Of a stretch of 37,376 bases of DNA, positions 37,135 through 37,376 are shown one piece after another. Within the stretch, counting starts at the first letter, position 1, and every line of letters begins with the position of its first letter. This DNA comes from Symbiodinium natans (lineage: Eukaryota; Sar; Dinophyceae; Suessiales; Symbiodiniaceae). The stretch lies in assembly GCA_905221605.1 (NCBI GenBank), contig CAJNDS010001065.1:1-37376 (forward strand). Reading direction: 5' to 3'. Under the pieces are notes generated by a model. The model had not been told where the DNA came from. It was given only the letters and a program-made list of their open reading frames with translations, and ran no database searches. The position numbers and the translations under genes are program-made.

Positions 37135-37376
37135 GTGTCTGACAACTTTGAATACACAGCATGCGCATATTTACGACACGCCCTGCCACTTCTTGTAATA
37201 CAAGGTGACTTCTCAGGCTGAAGTGACGTTAGGACAGCAATGCTCACACACTCGCTCTAGAAACTTGACATTCCGCCTGGAGTCAACACTCCTGTGGGCG
37301 CATTAGACTGACCAGCTTCGTCTACTCGAGCTGCACATTGTAATGACATTAACCATTTTCAGAGTGTAGGCACATT

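Noticed and set aside
37076-37376. True chromosome end
   Set aside because: Telomeric units are few and degenerate, and ordinary sequence continues for 240 bp after the last tract.

Overview
The window looks like nuclear DNA of a microbial eukaryote, most likely a dinoflagellate. The support is a long Ty1/copia-type polyprotein, a second reverse transcriptase family that I recall from Symbiodinium-type genomes, an endogenous Polinton-like virus (PLV), TTTAGGG-type telomeric tracts and stacked subtelomere-like satellites. No ordinary host gene could be identified with confidence. The organism call is inference; the elements themselves are read from sequence.

Region 1 (1-8228, minus strand): a Ty1/copia retrotransposon that runs off the left edge. 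Order in its own sense: candidate 5' LTR, primer binding site, gag, zinc knuckle, retropepsin, a very long linker, integrase, reverse transcriptase, RNase H. The pol frame is open throughout. The only break found is a 7-bp tandem duplication between gag and the zinc knuckle. A 467-codon open frame in a different frame is nested in the linker.

Region 2 (8391-12712): a mosaic of fragments. Pieces of a non-copia RT/RNase H retroelement lie in mixed orientation around a plus-strand piece of a viral tail-fibre-like gene (with S74 chaperone domain) and a broken rve-type integrase. Inverting about 9240-12712 on paper restores two genes at once: the RT/RNase H element and the tail gene. A past inversion, or a misassembly, is therefore the simplest explanation.

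Region 3 (12713-26407): two nearly identical 5.3-kb direct copies, offset 8042-8053 bp. Each holds, on the minus strand, a double-jelly-roll major capsid protein (MCP) of PLV type preceded in frame by an Ala/Gly-rich hydrophobic domain, followed about 11 bp later by the tail-fibre gene. Head-to-head on the plus strand is a Mutator-like (MULE) transposase gene with a cysteine-protease-like domain and a C2H2 finger. The MCP is intact in both copies. The tail genes carry several single-base frameshifts. The left MULE copy is truncated at the duplication junction, which contains a 35-bp templated insertion. MCP, tail and integrase appear to have been one co-directional minus-strand cluster of an integrated virus.

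Region 4 (26408-37376): no convincing genes. An AT-rich spacer is followed by four adjacent satellite families (54 bp, about 93-110 bp, about 205-211 bp, 185-191 bp), then short interstitial telomeric tracts. The C-rich tract (35.08 kb) and the G-rich tracts (36.88 and 37.08 kb) face outward around a 1.7-kb segment. The setting resembles a subtelomeric repeat sink.
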